From Chitinophaga pinensis (lineage in GTDB: Bacteria > Bacteroidota > Bacteroidia > Chitinophagales > UBA10324), in NCBI GenBank assembly GCA_945903305.1, contig CAMDOA010000028.1, positions 1 to 33,064 on the forward strand: a DNA stretch of 33,064 nucleotides. The letters are read 5' to 3'. A program made the position numbers and the translations under genes. Shown piece by piece: positions 16,559-24,354 of this stretch (the stretch's first letter is position 1; each line of letters opens with the position of its first letter). The notes under the pieces are model-generated. The model ran no database searches. It had not been told where the DNA came from and worked only from the letters and a program-made list of their open reading frames with translations.

Positions 16559-17344
16559 ATGAAAAAATCAATTTTCTTATCAATTGCTTTGCTGTTCGTA
16601 CTTACGATTTCCAAAGCGCAAACAGCCATGCAATTCAGTGGAATGGATTGCAATAATAATGCTGTTGATCTTTTTGCCGACTTAGATGCAGGTAAGGCCG
16701 TAGCACTTCATTTTTATATGCCAAGCTGCGGTAGCTGTCCGCCTTCGGCACAAAAAATACAGGCAATGGCAAATAATATTAATAGTCAATTTCCGGGAAT
16801 GGTAAAGGGTTATGCCTTTCCGTTTCAGAATACAACTTTATGTTCCTATTCATCAACCTGGGTATCCTCAAATAATTTATCAGATTTATATGCTCCAATG
16901 GATAGTGGTGAAGTTCAGGTTGCACATTATGGAGGTTTTGGAATGCCAACAATAGTTTTATTAGGCGGTTCAAACCATCGCACCATGTTTTCTACTCAAA
17001 ATTTTGCAACAAGCGATACTACTATAATGCGAGATTCGATTCTGGCATTGTTCGGAATTGTAGCAGGCATGAATGATTTACAAACCAATGTTTCTTCATT
17101 TGAAATTTATCCTAATCCGGCAACTGATATTGTTTCAATTAATATTTCATTAACAGAATCATCAGTTTTAAACATTGATGTAACAGATATTACCGGAAAA
17201 CAAATTGCTATTATTGCCAATGAAAATCAAATTGGATTAATATCGAAACAATTCAATACCTCAGCATTGGCAAATGGAATTTATCTTGTTCGATTAAATG
17301 TGAATGGAAAAATTTCTACTCAAAAGTTAACCGTTGCACATTAA
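16559..17344 (+). CDS. Secreted thioredoxin-like protein with T9SS type A tail (paralogue 2)
   Basis: 261 residues with the same plan as its upstream neighbour: signal peptide 1-20, Cys 31, active-site-like CGSC at 57-60 (FYMPSCGSCPPSA), a cis-Pro-type GFGMPTIVLLGG strand and a type A sorting domain (FEIYPNPATDIV, GIYLVRL). CPPS after the motif resembles peroxiredoxin/TlpA-type thiol proteins. The mature domains differ clearly from paralogue 1 while the first 69 bases differ at only three positions. The multicopper oxidase starts 2 bases after the stop. A role in keeping surface thiols or copper reduced is an inference from context. Confidence 0.8.
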   Translation: MKKSIFLSIALLFVLTISKAQTAMQFSGMDCNNNAVDLFADLDAGKAVALHFYMPSCGSCPPSAQKIQAMANNINSQFPGMVKGYAFPFQNTTLCSYSSTWVSSNNLSDLYAPMDSGEVQVAHYGGFGMPTIVLLGGSNHRTMFSTQNFATSDTTIMRDSILALFGIVAGMNDLQTNVSSFEIYPNPATDIVSINISLTESSVLNIDVTDITGKQIAIIANENQIGLISKQFNTSALANGIYLVRLNVNGKISTQKLTVAH

Positions 17345-17346
17345 CC

Positions 17347-19083
17347 ATGATTTTATTTTTCAAAAAATTATTTTTAACAGTAGCTGTAATTTTTACAGCT
17401 ACTGTTTTTGTATCAGCTCAAAATCAACTTTTCATTCCGCCTGTATTAACCGGAACTACTTTTAATTTGAATGTTCAAACCGGCACACAAACATTTTATA
17501 TCGGAACAACAACACCTACTTATGGAATTAACGGAGCATGGATGTCGCCAACTTTAATAGTAAACAAAGGAGATAGTATCACTTTAAATGTTATAAATAA
17601 TTTACCTGTAGCAACCACTATGCACTGGCATGGGCTGCATGTTGCAGCTATGAATGATGGTGGTCCGCATCAAATAATAAATGCATCAACTACCTGGAGC
17701 CCGACATTTAAAGTAAGGAACAATGCCGCAACTTTTTGGTACCATCCGCATGGCGAAGGAAAAACCGAACAACAGGTTTCAAAAGGATTAGCAGGTTTAT
17801 TTATTGTAAAAGATGCTGCTGAAGCACTAATAAATCTTCCACGAACTTATGGCGCTGACGATTTTCCAATCATTGTGCAGAGTAAATCGTTTGATGTTTT
17901 GCAGCAAATTGCCATTGCCACTGATATGGATACTGCCTTGTTTGTAAATGGAACTTTGAACCCATTTTTAAATGTGCCGGAACAAGTAGTTCGGTTTCGT
18001 TTATTAAATGGAAGCAGTTTACGATCTTATAATTTTGGATTAAGCAACGGACAAAATTTTTATCAGATAGCCACTGATGGTGGATTATTAGATTCAAGTA
18101 TTTCGCTTTCACGATTAAAATTAAGTCCAGGTGAGCGGGTTGAAATACTTATTGATTTTTCAGGCATGCTGTCACAATCAATATTTCTGCAAAGTTTCGG
18201 GTCAGAATTACCAACCGGAATTTATGGTGCCGATACTGTAGGAATGGGAATGGATTCCATTCATGAATATGAAGAAAATTATTTGAACGGAATTGATTTT
18301 AATTTATTGCAACTAAATATTGTTGCTGCAATTGCAAATCCGGTTACCACAATTGCTTCATCATTAATTCCATATAATCCTATAAATAGCAGCAGCGCAA
18401 CTAATTTCAGAACCATTGTAATGGATACTTTAAGATTATTGCCAATGGATCAACCCAATTTGGCTGAAGGGCCTTTTGGTATGAACAATCAAACTTTTCA
18501 CATGGATAGCATTAACGAAATTGTTTACCTCAACACCACAGAAGTATGGACATTGAAAAACAAAACATTAATAGCACACCCATTTCATATTCACGACATT
18601 CAATTTAATATTCTTGAAAAAAGCGGGCTTCCTCCATCACCATCAGAAAATGGATGGAAAGATGTAGTGCTTGTTATGCCGGGCGATAGCGTAAAATTTA
18701 TTACAAAGTTTGAAACATTCGCTGATAACATAACACCTTACATGTATCACTGCCACTTGCTGCATCACGAAGATGATGGAATGATGGGTAGCTTTTTAGT
18801 AATCGATACTTTCAACATTTCTACAACTGAAATAACTCAAAGTACTTCTGTAAAAATTTATCCCAATCCTTCCGGAATTAATGTAACAGTTGAAGCAATG
18901 CAGCTTTACGGCAGCACTATTACTATTAATAATATTCTTGGAAAAGAAATTTTCAGAGTCATGGCAGCAAGCAGCTCTCAAAAAATTAATGTCAGAAATT
19001 TTGCCGATGGAATTTATTTTTTAAAAGTGATGAATAATAATAATCAGGCAACGATTAAAAAATTTATTGTTTCTAAAAATTAA
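17347..19083 (+). CDS. CueO-like multicopper oxidase with T9SS type A tail
   Basis: 578 residues. All four copper-ligand blocks are visible: TMHWHGLH (His 93, 95), FWYHPHGEG (His 133, 135), HPFHIH (411, 414, 416) and YHCHLLHHEDDGMMG (His 468, Cys 469, His 470, His 474, Met 479). These give one type 1 site and the trinuclear cluster. The sequence is closest in style to CueO/bilirubin-oxidase-type enzymes, which oxidise Cu(I) or phenolics with oxygen. There is no CueO-like Met-rich insertion. The signal peptide ends near VSAQ, and a sorting domain (VKIYPNPSGINV to GIYFLKV) follows the enzyme domain, so this oxidase is predicted to be exported across the outer membrane rather than kept in the periplasm. 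Confidence 0.93.
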   Translation: MILFFKKLFLTVAVIFTATVFVSAQNQLFIPPVLTGTTFNLNVQTGTQTFYIGTTTPTYGINGAWMSPTLIVNKGDSITLNVINNLPVATTMHWHGLHVAAMNDGGPHQIINASTTWSPTFKVRNNAATFWYHPHGEGKTEQQVSKGLAGLFIVKDAAEALINLPRTYGADDFPIIVQSKSFDVLQQIAIATDMDTALFVNGTLNPFLNVPEQVVRFRLLNGSSLRSYNFGLSNGQNFYQIATDGGLLDSSISLSRLKLSPGERVEILIDFSGMLSQSIFLQSFGSELPTGIYGADTVGMGMDSIHEYEENYLNGIDFNLLQLNIVAAIANPVTTIASSLIPYNPINSSSATNFRTIVMDTLRLLPMDQPNLAEGPFGMNNQTFHMDSINEIVYLNTTEVWTLKNKTLIAHPFHIHDIQFNILEKSGLPPSPSENGWKDVVLVMPGDSVKFITKFETFADNITPYMYHCHLLHHEDDGMMGSFLVIDTFNISTTEITQSTSVKIYPNPSGINVTVEAMQLYGSTITINNILGKEIFRVMAASSSQKINVRNFADGIYFLKVMNNNNQATIKKFIVSKN

Positions 19084-19101
19084 TAATGAAAAACATTGAG
19101 C

Positions 19102-20565
19102 ATGAATAAATTTATTTTCTCTGCACTGATATTGATTTTTTTTGTAACAGATGCTCAGTCACAAATCAGTTGGAATAATACCATTGATGTTTCTCCAAAC
19201 ACATTCGGCAATCTGCATCCGCGCATTGCAATCGATGGAAATAATAATCCAATGATTTTATGGGGACAATCATCCACTAAAGTTTGGTTTTCAAAATTGA
19301 GCGGAGCTGCTTTTATAACGCCCGTTCAACTGAACCCATCAACCATTCCGGCATTTTCTATTTCATGGGCAGGATCTGATATTGCATCGCACGGCGATAC
19401 AGTTTATGCCGTGTTTAAAGAAAACCCCGAAGCAACCGGTCATGTTTATATTGTGCATTCTTACGATGGTGGAATAAATTTTTCTGCTCCTGTGCAGGTC
19501 GATAATATTGCCGATAGCATTTCAAGTTTTCCAACCATTGCCACTAATGACGATGGAAATCCGATTGTTGGTTTTATGAAATGCAATTCCGGCTATACAG
19601 ATTTCAGATGGGTGGTTTCAAAATCTGCCGATTTCGGAAATACTTTTTCAGCTGATGTAAAAGCAAGTGGCTTTTCCGGTGGCGAAAATTGTGAGTGCTG
19701 TCCCGGCACCATTGTTTGCGATGGCAGTACAGTAGCCATGTTGTATCGCGATAATCTGAATAACATAAGAGATACATGGGCCGGAATTTCAACTGATGGC
19801 GCCAATACTTTTGCAGGAGGAATTAACATTGACCAAAATAACTGGATGCTGATGTCGTGCCCGTCAACTGGTCCCGATGGAATTATTATTGACGACACAC
19901 TCTATTCAGTTTTTATGAGTACTCCGGCGGCAAACGATTTAATTTATTGGAGCAAAGCATCAATCAGTAATTTACAATCAGCCGGCGCAATGGAACTGAC
20001 CGGCATGTTTACAGGATTAACACAACAAAACTATCCGCGCATGGCATCGCATTACAATGCGGCTGCAATTGTTTGGAAACAAGTTGTGAGTTCAAAAAGC
20101 CAGCTTGCAATTTATTTTACTTCAGATATTCACTCAGGATTTAATAATCCATTCGACACAATAGCAGCAGGACCATTAAATGAAATTGTGAATGCTGATG
20201 TAGTAATGCTCAACGGAAAAATTCATGTTGCCTGGCAGGATAATGCAAGCGGAACAGTGAAATATAAAAGCGGAACTTATTCATATGCTGAAAACATTAA
20301 ACCTGTTTCCGAAAAATTATTACTGAATGTATATCCGAACCCTTCTTCAACAGTTTTAACTATTGAAATTCCATCTTCGCTTCAATCATTGTATGCTTAT
20401 GAGATTTATGATATTAATGGAAAATGGATAAAAACTGTTTGGAGAAATTCATTCAAACAACAAATTGACATCAGCGATTTAGCTGATGGAATTTATTTGC
20501 TGCAGCCGTGGGCATGCTACTGGAAACCTGAGCCACAAAAATTTATCATTCATCATTACAAATAA
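19102..20565 (+). CDS. Secreted beta-propeller (BNR/sialidase-like) protein with five-Cys pattern (paralogue 1)
   Basis: 487 residues. Signal peptide about 1-21 (DAQSQ), then repeated propeller-like strands (HSYDGGINFSAPV, SKSADFGNTFSADV, GISTDGANTF) in the style of BNR/Asp-box sialidase folds. CECCPG at 197-202 is followed by Cys 206 and Cys 253 (MLMSCPSTGPDG); all five Cys are kept in the downstream paralogue. No sialidase catalytic Arg triad was identified, so enzyme activity is not claimed. A type A sorting-domain-like end (LNVYPNPSSTVL) terminates in an unusual YLLQPWACYWKPEPQKFII. TTG 19096 is rejected in favour of ATG 19102, the natural signal-peptide start. Confidence 0.75.
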   Translation: MNKFIFSALILIFFVTDAQSQISWNNTIDVSPNTFGNLHPRIAIDGNNNPMILWGQSSTKVWFSKLSGAAFITPVQLNPSTIPAFSISWAGSDIASHGDTVYAVFKENPEATGHVYIVHSYDGGINFSAPVQVDNIADSISSFPTIATNDDGNPIVGFMKCNSGYTDFRWVVSKSADFGNTFSADVKASGFSGGENCECCPGTIVCDGSTVAMLYRDNLNNIRDTWAGISTDGANTFAGGINIDQNNWMLMSCPSTGPDGIIIDDTLYSVFMSTPAANDLIYWSKASISNLQSAGAMELTGMFTGLTQQNYPRMASHYNAAAIVWKQVVSSKSQLAIYFTSDIHSGFNNPFDTIAAGPLNEIVNADVVMLNGKIHVAWQDNASGTVKYKSGTYSYAENIKPVSEKLLLNVYPNPSSTVLTIEIPSSLQSLYAYEIYDINGKWIKTVWRNSFKQQIDISDLADGIYLLQPWACYWKPEPQKFIIHHYK

Positions 20566-20581
20566 ATTTAAACCAATAATA

Positions 20582-22060
20582 ATGAATAAAACAATTTACT
20601 CTTTTCTTGTTTTCATTTCACTGTCCACGCTCGTTTCTGCTCAAAGTGGAATCACATGGGGCATGGGAATGAATGTCAATACTTCTGCAACGGGGAATCT
20701 TCGTCCACGCATCACTACAGATGGCGCTGGAAATCCTGTAATCATTTGGGGAAAGAGCAGCGATGAATCCTGTTACATCTCACTATGGAACGGAACTGCT
20801 TTCACAACACCAATGAAAGTGAATCCAACTTCAATGACCATCGCTGCCATGAATTGGGAAGGTCCCGAAATCGCATCCAAAGGCGATACTGTTTATGTGG
20901 TGATGAAAGAAACTCCTGAAGGCGATTTAACAAGCAAAAGTTACATCACTCGCTCGGTGGATGGTGGCATGTCTTTTTCTGCGCCTGTCATGCTTGATAA
21001 TTTTCCGGATAGTCTTTCCCGCTTTCCAACTGTTACAGTGGATGCAAACGGAAATCCGATTGTGGGTTATATGAAATTCAATTCAACATTTGGCGATGCC
21101 CGCTGGGTAGTTGCTAAATCCACTAACCTCGGAAATACTTTTTCTACAGATGTTAAAGCAAGCGGTTATTCGGCAATGGGTGCATCGGTCTGCGACTGTT
21201 GCCCGGGCGGTCTCACTTGTACAGGCAACAATATTGCAATGATGTATCGAGATAACAATAGCAATATCCGCGATACATGGGCGGGCATTTCTACCGATGG
21301 CGGAAGCACTTTCCCTTCCGGTATGGCGCTCGACATGGAAAACTGGATGCTCATGATGTGTCCTTCATCAGGTCCCGATGGAGTATTCATCGGCGATACA
21401 CTTTACAGCACATACATGAATGGCGCAGGCGGAACCAACAAAGTTTATTTCAGCAAAGCATCTGTTTCAGCAATGACAAACACCGCAGGCACACCAATTA
21501 CAGGAACCATTGCAGGATTAACCCAACAGAATTATCCGCGAATTGCAAATTCAGATAATGCTGTAGCAGTGGTTTGGAAACAAATTGTAAATGGCGAAAG
21601 TCAGTTGCTTTTGCGATTCAGCGAAAACATAACAAATGGACTTTCTGCTGTGCTTGATACGGTTGATGTAAGTAATATTACCAATACAGATGTGGCACTT
21701 GCAAACGGAAAAATTTACATCGTATGGGAAGATGATGGAAGCGGAACAGTTAAATTCAGGAGTGGAACTTATGCCGTTCCAAATTCAATTTCTGTTGTTA
21801 ATGAAAATGAAGCATTGACAGTTTATCCAAATCCGGCTGGTGATTACATCAATCTGGATATTAAAAAAATTCCGGGATGCTATGGATATTCCATACTTGA
21901 TATTTCAGGAAAAATTATTTTAAAATCAGACTTTAAGTTAAATAGTACAATCAATAAAATAAATGTAAGCGGATTGACTGGGGGCACTTACATGCTTCAA
22001 CCTGTTGCTTATTATTACCAACCTGCGCCAATCAAATTCATTGTTCACCAAAATAAATAA
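20582..22060 (+). CDS. Secreted beta-propeller (BNR/sialidase-like) protein with five-Cys pattern (paralogue 2)
   Basis: 492 residues from ATG 20582. The open frame extends upstream into the previous gene, but a signal peptide (MNKTIYSFLVFISLSTLVSAQ) begins exactly here. It aligns along its length with the preceding protein: RSVDGGMSFSAPV, VCDCCPGGLTC (Cys 204, 206, 207, 213), DTWAGISTDG and Cys 260 in MLMMCPSSGPDG. The spacing between the five Cys is the same in both. The C-terminus (LTVYPNPAGDYI) ends in YMLQPVAYYYQPAPIKFIV, matching the odd tail of its partner. Tandem duplication is the simplest origin. Function unknown; a Cys-bound metal centre or disulfide cluster is possible. Confidence 0.78.
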   Translation: MNKTIYSFLVFISLSTLVSAQSGITWGMGMNVNTSATGNLRPRITTDGAGNPVIIWGKSSDESCYISLWNGTAFTTPMKVNPTSMTIAAMNWEGPEIASKGDTVYVVMKETPEGDLTSKSYITRSVDGGMSFSAPVMLDNFPDSLSRFPTVTVDANGNPIVGYMKFNSTFGDARWVVAKSTNLGNTFSTDVKASGYSAMGASVCDCCPGGLTCTGNNIAMMYRDNNSNIRDTWAGISTDGGSTFPSGMALDMENWMLMMCPSSGPDGVFIGDTLYSTYMNGAGGTNKVYFSKASVSAMTNTAGTPITGTIAGLTQQNYPRIANSDNAVAVVWKQIVNGESQLLLRFSENITNGLSAVLDTVDVSNITNTDVALANGKIYIVWEDDGSGTVKFRSGTYAVPNSISVVNENEALTVYPNPAGDYINLDIKKIPGCYGYSILDISGKIILKSDFKLNSTINKINVSGLTGGTYMLQPVAYYYQPAPIKFIVHQNK

Positions 22061-22067
22061 TTGTGTT

Positions 22068-22277
22068 ATGAAAAAATCCTTCCTCACCTTTTCAGCAATA
22101 TTGATTGTTGTGTTTTTTATTGCATCGTGCAATGGAACAACAAGCACCACTGAAACCAAAACCAATTCTACCGATTCGGTTAAAGTTGCTTACACCTGCC
22201 CCATGCACCCCGAAGTAACTAGCGATAAACCAGGCAGTTGCCCTGAATGCGGGATGGATTTAACCGAAAAAAAATAA
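22068..22277 (+). CDS. Small lipoprotein with heavy-metal-binding domain (HMBD)
   Basis: 69 residues. The lipoprotein signal ends FFIASC (Cys 21). After a Thr/Ser-rich linker comes a heavy-metal-binding motif: YTCPMHPEV (Cys 44, Met 46, His 47), then PGSCPECGMDL (Cys 58, Cys 61, Met 63). This short domain is found in copper efflux components such as CusB-like adaptors and some P-type ATPases, and as stand-alone small proteins in Bacteroidota. It starts 7 bases after the propeller gene. The open frame reaches back to 22005, but ATG 22068 gives the lipoprotein signal. It probably captures copper or a similar ion in the periplasm or at the outer membrane. Confidence 0.9.
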   Translation: MKKSFLTFSAILIVVFFIASCNGTTSTTETKTNSTDSVKVAYTCPMHPEVTSDKPGSCPECGMDLTEKK

Positions 22278-22347
22278 TTGCCGATAAATTTATGTATCAC
22301 TAATATCATTTTAATTGTTCCAATTCGTTCTGATATAAATAAAAAAA

Positions 22348-24015
22348 ATGAAAATCCTGTTAATCCTTTTTAGTTGCATAGTGTCTTATTTTTTTTCTTT
22401 TGCGCAGATTGACGCAGAAAATTTTGTTCGCGGAAATCTCATTATTCAATTGAAACCTCAAGCTTCAATTAATTCTCTCCAACCTTCTTTCATTATCAAC
22501 CAAAATCAACAGGTCAAAGTTGAAGTAATAAAATGTTTAAGCAGTAGAATGAAAATTTATCTGCTTTCTTTTGATACATCAAAAGCAAATGAAGCGGTGA
22601 TGATTGGGGTGCTTCAAACCAATTCACTTATTTCCATTATTCAGTTAAACCATAAAGTTGAACAAAGGGCATTGCCAAATGATACTGAATTTAATCAAAT
22701 GTGGAGTTTGAATAACACGGGTCAATCAGGTGTTATTGATGCCGACATTGATGCACCCGAAGCTTGGAATATTACAACCGGCGGATTAACCTTTTACAAC
22801 GATTCAATTGTAGTGGCCGATATTGATGGTGGATTTGATTTAAATCATCAGGATATAAATTATTGGAGAAATTATAACGAAGTTCCAGGCAATGGAGTTG
22901 ACGATGATGGAAATGGCTACATTGATGACCATCGTGGTTGGAATGCATACAACAGTACAGGTACCATATCTTCAAACATGCATGGCACACACACAGCCGG
23001 AACAATTGCTGCAAAAGGAAACAATGGTATTGGAATAACCGGAATTGGATGGAATACACAACTGATGCCCATTGCAGGTTCGGGTGGAGATGAAGCTACT
23101 GTAATTGAAGCATACGGATATGCACTTGATATGCGTGCGGCTTATAATACCTCCATAGGTACCGGTGCATTTGTGGTTGCTACAAATTCTTCCTTCGGAG
23201 TAAACTTCGGACAGCCGGCTGCTTATCCTCTTTGGTGCGCCATGTATGATTCTCTTGGCGCGTATGGAATTTTAAGCGCAGGAGCAACTGCTAATTTGAA
23301 TATCAATATTGATTCGCAAAGTGATATTCCTACAGCATGTGCAAGTAATTACTTGGTCACTGTCACCAATACAACATCAAACGATACCCGAAATTCTTCT
23401 GCAGCTTTCGGATTAAATACCATTGACCTTGGAGCGCCCGGAACAGATATTTTATCAACCATTCCCGGCAATTCATATAATACACTTACCGGAACATCTA
23501 TGGCCACACCGCATGTTGCCGGTGCCATTGGTTTGATGTATAGTTTGCAATGCAAAAATTTTATGGATGCTGCAAGGAGTAATCCTTCGCAAACTGCTTT
23601 GAATATTAAAAATTTTTTTTTGCAGGGTGTTGATACTATTCCGGATTTGTTAAATAAAACTGTGTCGGGCGGACGATTGAATTTGTATAAATCTTTGAAG
23701 TTGCAAAGAAATTTTTATGGTTGCTTTTTTTCGTCAGTTGAAAATATGACAAAGGAATTTGAAAGCATTCATGTTTATCCTAATCCGGCAATGAGCCTAT
23801 TGACAGCACAATTTATTTCAATAAAAGAAAAAAATATCCGTGTTATTATTTTAAACTCTTTAGGGCAAGAAATTATTTCCAAGACCATTCATATCAATCC
23901 GGGAATGACTGAAGAGAAAATTGATATTAATTTTCTTTCTCCGGGCATTTATCTCTTTTGCCTGCATGATTTGGTTACCGGTTATTCTTCAACTGCTTCA
24001 TTCAGCAAACAATAA
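22348..24015 (+). CDS. Secreted subtilisin-family (S8) serine protease with T9SS type A tail
   Basis: 555 residues. Signal peptide 1-20 (FSFAQ), then a propeptide-like region with LIIQLKPQAS (about 30-105). The S8 catalytic triad is Asp 160 (VVADIDGGFD), His 212 (MHGTHTAGT) and Ser 384 (GTSMATPHVAG). GNGVDDDGNGYIDD is a calcium-binding-style insertion common in S8 enzymes of this phylum. The end is a type A sorting domain (IHVYPNPAMSLL to GIYLFCL). The gene lies 70 bases after the metal-binding lipoprotein and may be separately transcribed; a functional link to the copper cluster is not evident. Confidence 0.92.
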   Translation: MKILLILFSCIVSYFFSFAQIDAENFVRGNLIIQLKPQASINSLQPSFIINQNQQVKVEVIKCLSSRMKIYLLSFDTSKANEAVMIGVLQTNSLISIIQLNHKVEQRALPNDTEFNQMWSLNNTGQSGVIDADIDAPEAWNITTGGLTFYNDSIVVADIDGGFDLNHQDINYWRNYNEVPGNGVDDDGNGYIDDHRGWNAYNSTGTISSNMHGTHTAGTIAAKGNNGIGITGIGWNTQLMPIAGSGGDEATVIEAYGYALDMRAAYNTSIGTGAFVVATNSSFGVNFGQPAAYPLWCAMYDSLGAYGILSAGATANLNINIDSQSDIPTACASNYLVTVTNTTSNDTRNSSAAFGLNTIDLGAPGTDILSTIPGNSYNTLTGTSMATPHVAGAIGLMYSLQCKNFMDAARSNPSQTALNIKNFFLQGVDTIPDLLNKTVSGGRLNLYKSLKLQRNFYGCFFSSVENMTKEFESIHVYPNPAMSLLTAQFISIKEKNIRVIILNSLGQEIISKTIHINPGMTEEKIDINFLSPGIYLFCLHDLVTGYSSTASFSKQ

Positions 24016-24354
24016 TCCGGTAAAAATTCCATTCACAAGAAAAATATTGCTGCAATAATTTTCTGTATACGCTCGACTCAAGCTACGATACCAGCAACAA
24101 TTCAATTCAGATTGCAGTGCGCAAGTGCTCCTTCAGTGTTGACCTCGTGCACCAGACCGACCACAATTTCCTGAATACGGTTTCTAAGAAAAAACATTAG
24201 GGAAGTGATAGCAGAAATTAAAAAATCAATTTCGAGATTTAGTTCGCAACCACTTTTTGTTTTTAATTGAACTAATGAATGCTTCGCATTTGGGGATTTG
24301 AAAATTTGAAGATGAGTTTCAATTTTTTACTTCCAATATCTGACATCCAATTTA
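24016..24354. other. 339-base spacer with an orphan coding-like island
   Basis: Between the subtilase and carB (convergent) no full gene is seen. Bases 24072-24190 are about half G+C, richer than the flanks. They are open on both strands: a plus frame runs from 24024 to a TAG at 24198-24200, and a minus frame from ATG 24197 to TGA 24102 reads MFFLRNRIQEIVVGLVHEVN and continues for 11 codons. I do not recognise either product. It may be a gene remnant or an RNA. Downstream, three ATTTGAAR units occupy 24288-24311. No clear terminator was found for either flanking gene. Confidence 0.5.
24288..24311. repeat. ATTTGAAR 8-base tandem repeat, 3 units
   Basis: Units are ATTTGGGG, ATTTGAAA and ATTTGAAG. 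The array lies 43 bases past the carB stop and has the same orientation as the array on the other side of carB. Confidence 0.7.

Noticed and set aside
20486-20581. 32-residue N-terminal extension of the second propeller protein
   Set aside because: It overlaps the end of the previous gene, and a proper signal peptide begins at ATG 20582.
19102-22060. Naming the two propeller proteins as sialidases
   Set aside because: The fold resembles BNR repeats, but I could not identify the catalytic Arg triad, Tyr/Glu pair or an FRIP motif.
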